Of a stretch of 64,000 nucleotides of DNA, positions 25,900-34,597 are shown one piece after another. The notes under the pieces are model-generated. The model worked only from the letters and a program-made list of their open reading frames with translations. It searched no databases and was not told the DNA's origin. Position 1 is the stretch's first letter. Each line of letters begins with the position of its first letter. The translations under genes and the position numbers were made by a program. Source of the DNA: an uncultured Pontibacter sp. (GTDB taxonomy: Bacteria > Bacteroidota > Bacteroidia > Cytophagales > Hymenobacteraceae). The DNA lies in contig CANMMP010000002.1 of NCBI GenBank assembly GCA_947499125.1, forward strand, positions 124,001-188,000. Direction: 5' to 3'.

Positions 25900-26640
25900 A
25901 TGGATAAAAAGAAGAACAAAACACGTATCGCAGCGGTTGGCGATATTCATGTACGCGACACAGACAAGGGTAAGTGGGTAGAGTTTTTTAAAGATGCCTC
26001 CTCGGATGCTGATGTACTATTATTGTGCGGCGACCTGACTGACCATGGGCGAGCAACAGAAGCAGAAGTATTAGCGCAGGAATTAAGAGCTTGCTCCATA
26101 CCGGTTGTAGCTGTACTTGGCAACCACGATTATGATCATAACGAGCAGGATGATATCCGGAAGGTACTTGTACAAACAGGTATAACGATACTGGATGGCG
26201 ATATGGTAGTGTTGGAAGGTGTTGGCTTTGCGGGTGTAAAAGGCTTTGGCGGAGGTTTTAACCGCGCTATGCTGGCCATGTTCGGAGAGCCTATGATGAA
26301 GCAGTTTGTACAGGAAGCTGTAGACGAATCGCTGAAACTGGATGGCGCTTTATCAAGGTTAGAAACAGAGCACCCCGATGTGCCTAAAATAGCTGTACTG
26401 CATTACGCACCTATTTCGGCAACTATAGAAGGGGAGCCCGAAGCAATTTACCCGTTCCTGGGTTCATCGAGACTGGCAGAACCCTTGGAACGCAGGCAGG
26501 TGTTGGCGGCTTTCCATGGGCATGCGCATGTGGGTACTTTGGAAGGCGCAACGGCTAAAGGTGTAAAAGTATTCAACGTCGCCAAGCCGCTATTACAAAA
26601 ACTCGATAAACCGCTTCAGTACTATGTGCTGGAAGTATAA
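25900..26640 (+). CDS. Calcineurin-like metallophosphoesterase
   Basis: A 246-residue enzyme with the complete five-motif set: GDIH (about 14-17), GDLTDHG, GNHD, an isolated His in LHYAPIS, and GHAHVG near the C-terminus. These bind two metal ions and hydrolyse phosphate esters or diesters. The substrate is unknown. It follows the nucleotidyltransferase with a 3-base gap, a strong sign of an operon, and is closed by a terminator. Confidence 0.88.
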   Translation: MDKKKNKTRIAAVGDIHVRDTDKGKWVEFFKDASSDADVLLLCGDLTDHGRATEAEVLAQELRACSIPVVAVLGNHDYDHNEQDDIRKVLVQTGITILDGDMVVLEGVGFAGVKGFGGGFNRAMLAMFGEPMMKQFVQEAVDESLKLDGALSRLETEHPDVPKIAVLHYAPISATIEGEPEAIYPFLGSSRLAEPLERRQVLAAFHGHAHVGTLEGATAKGVKVFNVAKPLLQKLDKPLQYYVLEV

Positions 26641-26654
26641 ACTATAAAATAAAT

Positions 26655-26687
26655 AAAGCGGCCACTTGCAAAACAGGTGGCCGCTTT
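26655..26687 (+). terminator. Terminator of the nucleotidyltransferase-phosphoesterase operon
   Basis: AAAGCGGCCACTT is mirrored by AGGTGGCCGCTTT (one G-T pair), with T-rich sequence after. Confidence 0.85.
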
Positions 26688-26729
26688 TGCTTTAAACAGT
26701 TCTATACTTACATTTAGTATCCAAACCTG

Positions 26730-27932
26730 ATGAAGAAAACTATGCTATTCAGAAATACCGCTTTCGTGCTGATGCTCTCGCTTGGCCTTGCAGCCTGCCA
26801 GCAACAACCACAGCAAACCACAACTACAGCTTCTCAAACCCAGGCATCCGAAAATAAATACTATTACCCCGGCAAAGGCGATAACTGGGAAAAGAAAAAC
26901 CCTGAAGAACTGGGCATGGATGCTACGCTGCTGCAACAAGCCGTAGAGTGGGCTAAAACACAGGAAACCACCCAGATACAAAAAGACTTCTCAACTCAGA
27001 AAGAGATCTTCGGAGATCCGCTCGGGCCATTGCCTGCAAGCAGAGCCAACACAAATGGCATCATCATCAAAAACGGTTACATAGTAGCCGAGTGGGGCGA
27101 TACTGAAGCTGTAGACCCGACTTATAGTGTAGCGAAGAGTTTCTTGTCAACTATACTTGGCTTAACAATAGACCGTGGCATGATAGAAAGTATAACCGAC
27201 CCGGTTGCAAACTATGTAAAGGATGGCGGCTATAGTTCGGAGCAGAACAGCAAAGTTACCTGGGAGCACCACGCCCGCCAGACAAGTGAGTGGGAAGGCG
27301 AGATGTGGGGCAAAAACCATGACTTTATAGGAAAAGAAGCTTTCGGTAGAGGAGAGCGCAAACCACGTGAACTACAAGAGCCCGGCAGCTTTTACGAGTA
27401 TAACGACACCCGCATCAATCGCTTCGCTTTATCTATGCTGCGCCTTTGGGAGAAACCGTTGCCGGAAGTGCTGGAAGATGAAATTATGGACCCAATCGAT
27501 GCATCTGAAACCTGGAAGTGGGTGCCTTACCGCAATTCTATAGTTGAAATAAACGGCAAGCAAATGCCATCGGTAAGCGGCGGTACCCGCTGGGGCGGCG
27601 GCCTCTGGATAAACACCCGCGACGAAGCCCGTTTCGGTTACCTGTTTCTGCGAAACGGCCGCTGGAAAGATAAACAGCTGATCTCAGAAAAGTGGGTGAA
27701 AGAAGCGACTACCTCTCGTGGCGCCGTTGGCCCAGACTATGGTTACCTGTGGTGGCTGAATACCGAAGGTAAAGCCTGGCCCGATGCCCCAACTACCAGT
27801 TACGCAGCCTTAGGCGCCGGCCAGAATACCGTGTGGGTAGATCCGGAGCATGACATCGTTATAGTTTGGCGCTGGCATAATGGCAACCCGAATGAGTTGA
27901 TTAAACGGGTACTGGTAGCAGTGAAGGAGTAG
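26730..27932 (+). CDS. Serine hydrolase lipoprotein (class C beta-lactamase-like)
   Basis: A 400-residue predicted lipoprotein: lipobox LAAC with Cys23, then a Gln/Thr-rich linker. The penicillin-binding-type catalytic motif S133-V-A-K136 lies in YSVAKSFLST. FYEYND (about 221-226) is the candidate second motif, and a Gly-rich C-terminal segment follows. The beta-lactamase/transpeptidase-like fold acts on peptides, esters or beta-lactams outside the inner membrane; sequence alone does not show resistance. ATG at 26730. Confidence 0.85.
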   Translation: MKKTMLFRNTAFVLMLSLGLAACQQQPQQTTTTASQTQASENKYYYPGKGDNWEKKNPEELGMDATLLQQAVEWAKTQETTQIQKDFSTQKEIFGDPLGPLPASRANTNGIIIKNGYIVAEWGDTEAVDPTYSVAKSFLSTILGLTIDRGMIESITDPVANYVKDGGYSSEQNSKVTWEHHARQTSEWEGEMWGKNHDFIGKEAFGRGERKPRELQEPGSFYEYNDTRINRFALSMLRLWEKPLPEVLEDEIMDPIDASETWKWVPYRNSIVEINGKQMPSVSGGTRWGGGLWINTRDEARFGYLFLRNGRWKDKQLISEKWVKEATTSRGAVGPDYGYLWWLNTEGKAWPDAPTTSYAALGAGQNTVWVDPEHDIVIVWRWHNGNPNELIKRVLVAVKE

Positions 27933-27991
27933 TTGCAGGTTATTGAATAAGGTTACAGCCTTCCAATGCGAGAGCATAACCTAAACTATTA

Positions 27992-28034
27992 GCAGACTGT
28001 CCCCTTGAGGGGACTACAGGGGTGTAATCGTGCA
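27992..28034 (+). repeat. Left arm of the DUF559-flanking inverted repeat (REP-like)
   Basis: 43 bases containing ACTGTCCCC, TTGAGGGG and the head CAGGGGTGT. It is the same unit as in R1-R4 and pairs with 28474-28516 at 42 of 43 positions. TAACCTAAA occurs at 27977-27985 outside this arm and again at 28529-28537 outside the other, possibly a target duplication. Confidence 0.8.
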
Positions 28035-28081
28035 CTGGGAACTGTAGCCAAAGCAATTCTAAATCCGAAATATAGTTGACA

Positions 28082-28462
28082 TTGACAAAAAACAGGATCA
28101 TACCATATAGAGAAGACTTAAAGGCTAAAGCACGCGAATTAAGAAAGAATAGCACTTTGTCTGAGATCTTTTTGTGGCAGGAAATAAAAGAGTGAAAGCT
28201 TCTCGGCTATCAGTTTCACCGGCAAGTGCCCATGTTAGATTTTATAGTTGACTTTTACTCACATGAACTGCAGTTAGCTATTGAGATTGATGGCGATAGC
28301 CATAATCAGAACTATGGCTATGATTCATTACGTCAAAATGAATTAGAGCAGTATGGGGTGCAGTTTTTAAGGTTTGATGATAAGGAAGTAAAAAGGACCT
28401 TTCATAATGTTTTGAGAACTATAGAGAACTGGATATTGGATAAGCAGCAACAGTCTAAGTAG
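28082..28462 (+). pseudogene. DUF559 endonuclease-like gene broken by one TGA
   Basis: Read in one frame, 28082-28462 gives about 126 codons of a DUF559 (PD-(D/E)XK, Vsr-like) protein. It opens TKNRIIPYREDLKAKAREL, continues LLGYQFHRQVPMLDFIVDFY and LAIEIDGDSHNQ, then LRFDDKEVK. The putative catalytic acids are the Asp of DFIVDF and the E-x-D of AIEIDG. A single TGA at 28193-28195 follows IKE, directly before KLLGYQF. Without it the protein would be full length for the family. A 78-codon remainder could start at GTG 28226 but would lack the N-terminus. The frame begins at TTG; no ATG is seen. It lies between inverted copies of a genome-wide repeat, the likely key to its biology. Confidence 0.8.
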
Positions 28463-28473
28463 CTTATTTTCTA

Positions 28474-28516
28474 TGCACGATTACACCCCTGTAGCCCCCT
28501 CAAGGGGACAGTCTGC
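28474..28516 (-). repeat. Right arm of the DUF559-flanking inverted repeat (REP-like)
   Basis: Reverse complement of 27992-28034 with one mismatch. It begins 11 bases after the stop codon of the DUF559 frame and could also act as its terminator. Confidence 0.8.
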
Positions 28517-28582
28517 CTTTTAGTTGCTTAACCTAAAAGTTTCATAATCTCGGTTTACTCGCGCCATGGTTACTATTTAATT

Positions 28583-29440
28583 CTAAAACCTCTTCAAATG
28601 GCTCTTCTGAAAAGTCCATTCTGGTGTATAGAGCGGACCAGTAAAAGTGGTGCTGTACCAGGGGCTTAGTTCTGGGTTCATTGGATTTTTCAGTATCTGT
28701 ATTTCCTGGGCGGGCATGTAGCTTTGCGCTAGTAGAAACAGCTTTTCACCGGTCTGTGCATTAACTGCCATATTAACAACTATAACCGCATGGCCGGGGC
28801 TGCCGCCTTTAATAAAGACATCTCCGATCTGCATTTAGACTATAGTTACCGGCTTCAATTCTTTCTCCAAAGATAAAGTGCCGGCATAGGTAAATACAAT
28901 TTTTAGGTAATCACGGAAAGAACTATAGTTTGTAGCTGGCGCTGTCTTCTTCACCCAATTTACGTCATTGCCTCTTACGGTTATTTTATAGCCTTGCTGC
29001 CATTTGCTATAGTTTGCAGTAAAGCCGTTGGTAAAGTTAAAGTGAATGTCGTTGTAGCGTTTTTGCTCATAAAGGTATTCTGCACGTAAGCGCATCACGG
29101 CATCCGCACATTGCTGAAGGTCATAGTTGCCGACATCAATATCGAGTACGGCATCATAAATATTATCGTTGGGTTTTACTTTGCCATTGTAATAATGTAC
29201 AACCGAACCGTAGGGCTTTAGCTTGAAGTTTTGAAGATATGCTTCATAGGAATTATCAGCAGTTTTAACTCTTGTAAAGCCTTTTGGTACAGGGAATCTC
29301 TCTGCTATAGTTTTACCTTCGGGATTAACTTTTACTTCAATCTCAGCTATAGTTTCAGTAGGATTTTCCTTCACCTGTTCGGCATTGGAGTTGCATGAGG
29401 TGATAGCTAACAGAAGTACAGGAGTGAGAAAGCGCTTCAT
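28583..29440 (-). pseudogene. DUF4846 lipoprotein gene interrupted by an in-frame TAA
   Basis: From ATG 29438-29440 the frame encodes a lipoprotein (lipobox AITSC, Cys16) with DUF4846 features such as QQCADAVMRLRAEYLY and IHFNFTNGF. TAA at 28835-28837 stops it after KPVTIV (201 residues). The very next codon is ATG, and the same frame continues MQIGDVFIKGGSPGHAVIV and LAQSYMPAQEIQILKNP to 28583, which is the expected C-terminal third of the family. One substitution would restore about 285 residues. The stop lies directly next to a copy of the iterated word (ACTATAG). An alternative is two polypeptides made from one mRNA. Confidence 0.78.
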
Positions 29441-29497
29441 AGGTTTATCTTTTAAGGAATTTACTGATAATCTGCTATATAACAAAGTACTGAAACA

Positions 29498-29532
29498 AAA
29501 AGCGGCTGCCCCATCCGGAGCAGCCGCTTTTA
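29498..29532 (-). terminator. Terminator of the amidohydrolase gene
   Basis: AAAAGCGGCTGC is mirrored by GCAGCCGCTTTT, 20 bases past the minus-strand stop at 29553. Confidence 0.85.
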
Positions 29533-29552
29533 TACTTTATACTTAATAATTC

Positions 29553-32500
29553 TTAATGACGACAAGTGCAATGCTCACCAGCAATACCTTCAAAGCGGGT
29601 GTCAGTGCCTTCGTGCCAGTCGAATGCGGTGGCGGTGCGGCTGTTTTCCCACCAGAACTTGCCTGGTTTAGTATTATAGTTACCTATCTCAGCCATAGTT
29701 GCGGCATCATACAAGCGACCGTTCACCATTGTATACTTCACGTGTTCGGTGTTCTGGATATTCTCCAGCGGGTTTTGGTCTAATACAATCAGGTCGGCAA
29801 GTTTACCGGCTTCTAATGATCCGATCTCTTTGCCCATGCCGATGTATTCAGCACCGTTCAAAGTCGCGGCACGAAGCGCCTCCAGGTTGGTCATGCCGCC
29901 TTGCTGCAGCATCCATAGTTCCCAGTGCGCACCTAAACCCTGCAACTGACCGTGTGCACCTAAGTTCACTTTTACACCAGACTGAGCCAGTTTTGTAGTT
30001 GCTTCTGAGGTCAGGATGTGACCATTGTTATACTCTTCGTCCGGTACCAACGTAACGCGGCGAGAGCGGCCATCAATTACAGAACGTGGCGTAAATTTCA
30101 GAAGACGCTCTTTTTCCCAGGCATTGGTTTTCTGGTACCAGTAGTACTCGCCGGAATTACCGCCATAGTTCACGATCAGGGTAGGCGTGTAGCCAGTCTC
30201 AGAAGCTTTCCATACTTCTACCACGTCTTTGTAAAGTGGCGCCACAGGTATGTTATGCTCAATACCAGAGTGACCATCCAGGATCATGCTCATGTTATGG
30301 AAGAACGTAGAACCACCTTCTGGCACTACAGTCATATCCAATTCGCGGGCAGCCTGAATTACCTGCTGGCGCTGCTCACGGCGTGGCTGGTTGTAGCTCT
30401 TCACTGAGAAACCGCCTACTGCTTTAATACGACGCAGGTGCGAACGGGCATCATCCAGGCTATTGATCACGGCTTTAAAGTTACCATCAGCACCATAAAG
30501 TATAGTTCCGGTAGAGTAGATACGCGGACCAACCATAGCACCAGCTTTAACGGCTTCAGACTGGCTGAATACCATTTCGGTAGTAGATGATGGGTCGTGG
30601 GTAGTTGTTACACCGTATGCCAGGTTCGTATAGTATGACCATTGCTTCTGCGGACTCATGCCGTTACGGAACGTGCCAAGGTGTGCGTGTACATCTACTA
30701 AACCTGGCATAATCGTTTTGCCAGCAGCGTCAATTACTTTGGCATCTTTTGGTACAGCTATACCTTTGCCCACCGCAACTATACGGTTGCCTTCCACAAC
30801 TATAGTTCCGCCTTCAATCACTTCATCGCCTTTCATGGTAATGATGCGCGCGTTCGTGAAAGCTACTTTACCTTCCGGAGTGTCCGTTTTCAGTATAAGG
30901 CCGATCTTCGTACCAGTGGTATCAATAGCAGGAAGTTTATCCGGTGCACCTTCAACAAAGGCAAAGCGGTTCTTGATGTCGTTCGAGAAATACTCATCGC
31001 CCAATACCCAGTTTACTTTCTTACTGTCGCCTGACCAATGGATGCTGGTGCCGGCGTCGCGGGTGAAGCGGGCAACCGGAACAGCTTTGGTTTCGGCACT
31101 TAATTCCATACCAGAACCGTTAGTCGTAAACGGAACTACATAACCATTGAACAACTCCACAAAGGCCAGCCATTTGTTGTCCGGGCTTGGGTAGAACTGG
31201 TCGGTATACTTGGAAGTATAGTGTGTTTGCTCTTCTTTTCCATTCAGGTCTACGCTCTTAAAGGCAGATTTACCTCCTGCATAGCCTGTAAAGAAAATAC
31301 GATCAGAAGTAGCGTTGAATTGTGGGTTAGAACCACTTTTCTGTACGAAAGTAGGCTTGTCGCCATCGGCTTCCATGTAATAAATGCCGCGCTCGTTGCC
31401 GTGCGCATAGCCCATGTGGTTGTTGCCGCCTTCTTTATTATAAACTATAAACTTACCATTTGGCGAGAAGGAAGCGTTGGTATAGAATCCTTTCTCAGAT
31501 GTAAGCTTTGTTGGCTTGGCATTCTTCTTACGGATGTCCAGCTTCATCAGGGCGCTATAGTTGTCGTCGTTCCAGGTAGAGTAAACTATAGATTTACCAT
31601 CCGGAGAGAAAGCTGGGTAGAACTCAAAATCAGCACCTTTGGTAATGCGCTCTGGCTTACCGTTTGGCAATTCCTTTTTATAAATATGACCGGCAGCGTT
31701 AAATACCAGGATCTTTCCATCCGGAGAAGTTACCGCATGGCGAATTGCTTTAGCTGCAAACTCTTTCGGAGAAACACCACCATTCTTGCTAAAATCGTGA
31801 CGAACCACATCGGCAATGTAATGCGTTGCAGTAGCCTCAAAAGGAATGTTAGTTACTTTCTGGTTGGCAACATCAATCTTGTTGATCTTACCATTTGCCC
31901 AGTATACGATGCTCTTGTTATCAGGAGTCCAGGAGAAAGAAGGATAAACACCGAAGATAGCCCATGATTCCTGCTGATCTTTGCTCAGGTTATCGGTTAT
32001 CGGCCATTGTTCACCGGTTTTCAGATCCTGCACAAACAGCACCGACTTGGTACGCACGCGGCGCACAAACGCAATGTGCTTACCATCTCTAGAAATAGTA
32101 GGGCGAACAGAACCGCCGTTACCGGTAACTATATTCTCGATCTCTCCTGTGTTACGATCAACCCTGCGGATTACATAGATCTGGCCGTTCGGGTCCTTGT
32201 TGTACTCAAAGGTAGAGCCACCGCTCATGTCTTCGGAGTAATACACATACTTTCCGTCAGGAGACACAAATGGCTCACCGGCGTCCTGCTGGTCGTTTTT
32301 GCGCTTAGTCAATTGTACGCCTGCACCACCTGAGCGGTGGTACATCCACATCTCGCCGGCACCCAAAGAGCGGGTGTTAGTAAAGTGCTTACGCGCGATC
32401 AGGTACTGGCCATCCGGCGTCCAGACAGCGTTATTCAGTAATCGGAAAGTTTCTTTTGTTATCTGTTTAGCATCCGAGCCATCACGCTTCATGATCCAGA

Positions 32501-32852
32501 TATTGTCGCCGCCGCCTGCATCAGAAGTAAAGGAAATGAATTTGCCATCCGGGCTGAAACGCGGCTGCACTTCGTAAGGGCGGCCAGTACGTAATAGCTT
32601 TGCCTTGCCACCCGAAATCGGCGTAATATAGATATCGCCGAGCATGTCAAACACGATCTCTTTGCCATCCGGACTCACATCCAGGCTCATCCAGGTGCCT
32701 TCGTCGGTGGTTACAGTTACTTCTTTTTCGGTGCTGTGCGCAGCATCCACAGTCCACTTTTTGTCATCTTTTTTGTCCTGGGCCACTGCCGAGCCTAATG
32801 GCAAAGCAAGTGCCGCTGCCAGGAACATACTCAGATAAGTACGTTTATTCAT
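29553..32852 (-). CDS. Large exported amidohydrolase with N-terminal TolB-like beta-propeller
   Basis: A 1099-residue protein with a signal peptide ending near Ala24. The first ~640 residues contain many TolB/PD40-type propeller blades, each with a core like 'fSPDGKfIvf'. The C-terminal ~430 residues are an amidohydrolase: GKTIMPGLVDVHAHLG holds the H-x-H metal motif, further His lie in TTHDPSS, SGIEHNIP and LGAHGQLQG, and AGKLADLIVLDQNP is the closing composite-barrel strand. Such fusions are common in Bacteroidota and are often called imidazolonepropionase- or prolidase-like. The substrate is unknown. ATG 32850-32852. TATCTTTG (minus strand, 32885-32892) is a plausible -7 element just upstream. 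Confidence 0.88.
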   Translation of the reverse strand: MNKRTYLSMFLAAALALPLGSAVAQDKKDDKKWTVDAAHSTEKEVTVTTDEGTWMSLDVSPDGKEIVFDMLGDIYITPISGGKAKLLRTGRPYEVQPRFSPDGKFISFTSDAGGGDNIWIMKRDGSDAKQITKETFRLLNNAVWTPDGQYLIARKHFTNTRSLGAGEMWMYHRSGGAGVQLTKRKNDQQDAGEPFVSPDGKYVYYSEDMSGGSTFEYNKDPNGQIYVIRRVDRNTGEIENIVTGNGGSVRPTISRDGKHIAFVRRVRTKSVLFVQDLKTGEQWPITDNLSKDQQESWAIFGVYPSFSWTPDNKSIVYWANGKINKIDVANQKVTNIPFEATATHYIADVVRHDFSKNGGVSPKEFAAKAIRHAVTSPDGKILVFNAAGHIYKKELPNGKPERITKGADFEFYPAFSPDGKSIVYSTWNDDNYSALMKLDIRKKNAKPTKLTSEKGFYTNASFSPNGKFIVYNKEGGNNHMGYAHGNERGIYYMEADGDKPTFVQKSGSNPQFNATSDRIFFTGYAGGKSAFKSVDLNGKEEQTHYTSKYTDQFYPSPDNKWLAFVELFNGYVVPFTTNGSGMELSAETKAVPVARFTRDAGTSIHWSGDSKKVNWVLGDEYFSNDIKNRFAFVEGAPDKLPAIDTTGTKIGLILKTDTPEGKVAFTNARIITMKGDEVIEGGTIVVEGNRIVAVGKGIAVPKDAKVIDAAGKTIMPGLVDVHAHLGTFRNGMSPQKQWSYYTNLAYGVTTTHDPSSTTEMVFSQSEAVKAGAMVGPRIYSTGTILYGADGNFKAVINSLDDARSHLRRIKAVGGFSVKSYNQPRREQRQQVIQAARELDMTVVPEGGSTFFHNMSMILDGHSGIEHNIPVAPLYKDVVEVWKASETGYTPTLIVNYGGNSGEYYWYQKTNAWEKERLLKFTPRSVIDGRSRRVTLVPDEEYNNGHILTSEATTKLAQSGVKVNLGAHGQLQGLGAHWELWMLQQGGMTNLEALRAATLNGAEYIGMGKEIGSLEAGKLADLIVLDQNPLENIQNTEHVKYTMVNGRLYDAATMAEIGNYNTKPGKFWWENSRTATAFDWHEGTDTRFEGIAGEHCTCRH

Positions 32853-33005
32853 GGTAGGGTGAAATTGATTAGTTAGTTGTTTACCAAAGATAATAAAAAT
32901 TGACCAGTGATGAAGGCCGATCTTCTGGTTTCAACAGCACATTTATAGTGGAGGTTCCGGAGAGATATTAAAGGTATATGTAGCGGGGAAATGGGAAGCA
33001 GGAGA

Positions 33006-34460
33006 TTAAAGCTTTAATCTCCCGAATTTATAGTGGTCTTTGCCGGCACCTATAACTATAAACGAAGTAGGAGAGAGTTTATAAGCTGAATCTGGCACTA
33101 AGTAAAAATCCTGGTATCGGCCGGTCTGTGAGTTTTGCAATGGCTTTACCTTTTGTGTGCCGTCCGGTAGCAGTGTTATAAGCACGGGTGTTTTAAGGAC
33201 TGCTCTGGGGCTGGCAATAGTAATCTCTTCCTGCTTGTTATAGTTGTATTCAAAATCGAGATAGATCAGTTTTACAGTATCCTGTGTGGTAGAAACAATA
33301 TAAGAACCAAGCTGGGTTTGCTGGGTTGGTGTAGCCTGTAGCTTATTGGCACTGGAAGTATAAATGGTTTGGCCTTCCGGTGAGAAAGCAATGGCAAGGA
33401 TGTCGTCGGTATGGCGTACCTGTTTGTTTATGGTTGTTACTTCTCCTAAAAGTATAGTTTTGCCACCAGTTAAGGGTAGCAGGTGCTGTAGCTGCAGGTT
33501 GCGCAGTCGTTGGCTTTGGTCTCGGTCGGGCTTATAGTTTTTATAGTTACGCAAAAATGTACTGTCGAAGGGAGCGAAGTTTATTACCGGTTTTCGCAGA
33601 TTTCCTTTCGGGAATCGATAATAAAAAGTGCCTGTTGGCTCTGGCTTTAAACTGGCCACAAACAATGCAGGAGAGGTAATACCTGCTACCACCAAATCAG
33701 AATCAGAGACTAACATTTTAGCCTGTAGCGGCCTGTTTTCGTTGCTTCCAATTGCCTGTTGCGTACTTCTGCCATTCCGGCCTTCAAAGCGGTATACTGT
33801 AAACGATTGCTCAGCAGAGCCTGAATCAAGATGCTTTGTAAGTATAAATGCAGTGCCATTACTGGTTTGTTCAACAACTTCTATATCTCCGGTAATGGGT
33901 ATGTTCTCTATCCAGACAGATTCCAGGTTAGGCTTGAAAGACATTACTGTTCCTCTTTTGCCTTCTAATGCAGGTTGCAAAGCTAATACAAGCCTATCGG
34001 CTGTTGAGTTTGTGTGTAGTGATGCGCCAGGCGGAGCTATAACCAGCTCAGTTACAGGTTGTACATAGTTACCATTTGCATCGATCTGCTGGGCGTAAAA
34101 TTTAGTGGCGCTGTTATCTGTTACTGATGATAGCACATATACTTTATTTTTGAGTGAGATCAGTTTTTCTATGATAGCTGATTGGCCATCCGGGGTGCGT
34201 GGGGCTATTGCTATCGACCAGAATCTGTTACCTTCCTGAGAATATTTTTCGAGGGTTATTTGCCGGCCATGGCTATAGGTAGTATAAATGGAACTGTCAG
34301 GCCCTATACCTACTATCTCCAGGTGATCTATGTGACGTGAGTCCAGTGAAATTTCGGAACCCCAGTTTATAGTTGGCTCCTGGGCCATTGCAGGTCCAGC
34401 GTAGCATAGCAGCAATAAAGTGGTTAATAAGTGACTTAATTTTCTATAAAACTTTGCCAT
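33006..34460 (-). CDS. Secreted protein of unknown function
   Basis: A 484-residue protein with a signal peptide (cleavage near Met-Ala-Gln27). The rest alternates short beta strands and Gly/Asn/Asp turns, suggesting a beta-propeller-like or repeated beta fold, but no motif is certain. It lies alone upstream of the amidohydrolase on the same strand with about 150 bases between. I do not recognise the family. Confidence 0.68.
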   Translation of the reverse strand: MAKFYRKLSHLLTTLLLLCYAGPAMAQEPTINWGSEISLDSRHIDHLEIVGIGPDSSIYTTYSHGRQITLEKYSQEGNRFWSIAIAPRTPDGQSAIIEKLISLKNKVYVLSSVTDNSATKFYAQQIDANGNYVQPVTELVIAPPGASLHTNSTADRLVLALQPALEGKRGTVMSFKPNLESVWIENIPITGDIEVVEQTSNGTAFILTKHLDSGSAEQSFTVYRFEGRNGRSTQQAIGSNENRPLQAKMLVSDSDLVVAGITSPALFVASLKPEPTGTFYYRFPKGNLRKPVINFAPFDSTFLRNYKNYKPDRDQSQRLRNLQLQHLLPLTGGKTILLGEVTTINKQVRHTDDILAIAFSPEGQTIYTSSANKLQATPTQQTQLGSYIVSTTQDTVKLIYLDFEYNYNKQEEITIASPRAVLKTPVLITLLPDGTQKVKPLQNSQTGRYQDFYLVPDSAYKLSPTSFIVIGAGKDHYKFGRLKL

Positions 34461-34582
34461 AATTAAATACTACGGCAACAACCTGAAAAAGAATACCAAA
34501 ACCGGGTTTGTATGGAAATGGGGCACCCTGAGGGCTAAAGTATAACTGTTGAAAGTGAAACGCGAAATCCTAAAAATTTAGC

Positions 34583-34590
34583 TAATTTTG
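34583..34590 (+). promoter_or_regulatory. Candidate -7 element of rlmD (nearly leaderless)
   Basis: TAATTTTG matches TAnnTTTG and ends only seven bases before the GTG start at 34598, which would place transcription start almost on the start codon. No matching upstream TTTG is seen, so confidence is low. Confidence 0.3.
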
Positions 34591-34597
34591 CAGCATC

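Noticed and set aside
17495..28195. TGA recoding (TGA read as Gly or Arg) as an explanation for two interrupted genes
   Set aside because: TGA is used as a true stop elsewhere (for example at 44124-44126), and a third case is TAA. Simple nonsense mutations are more likely.
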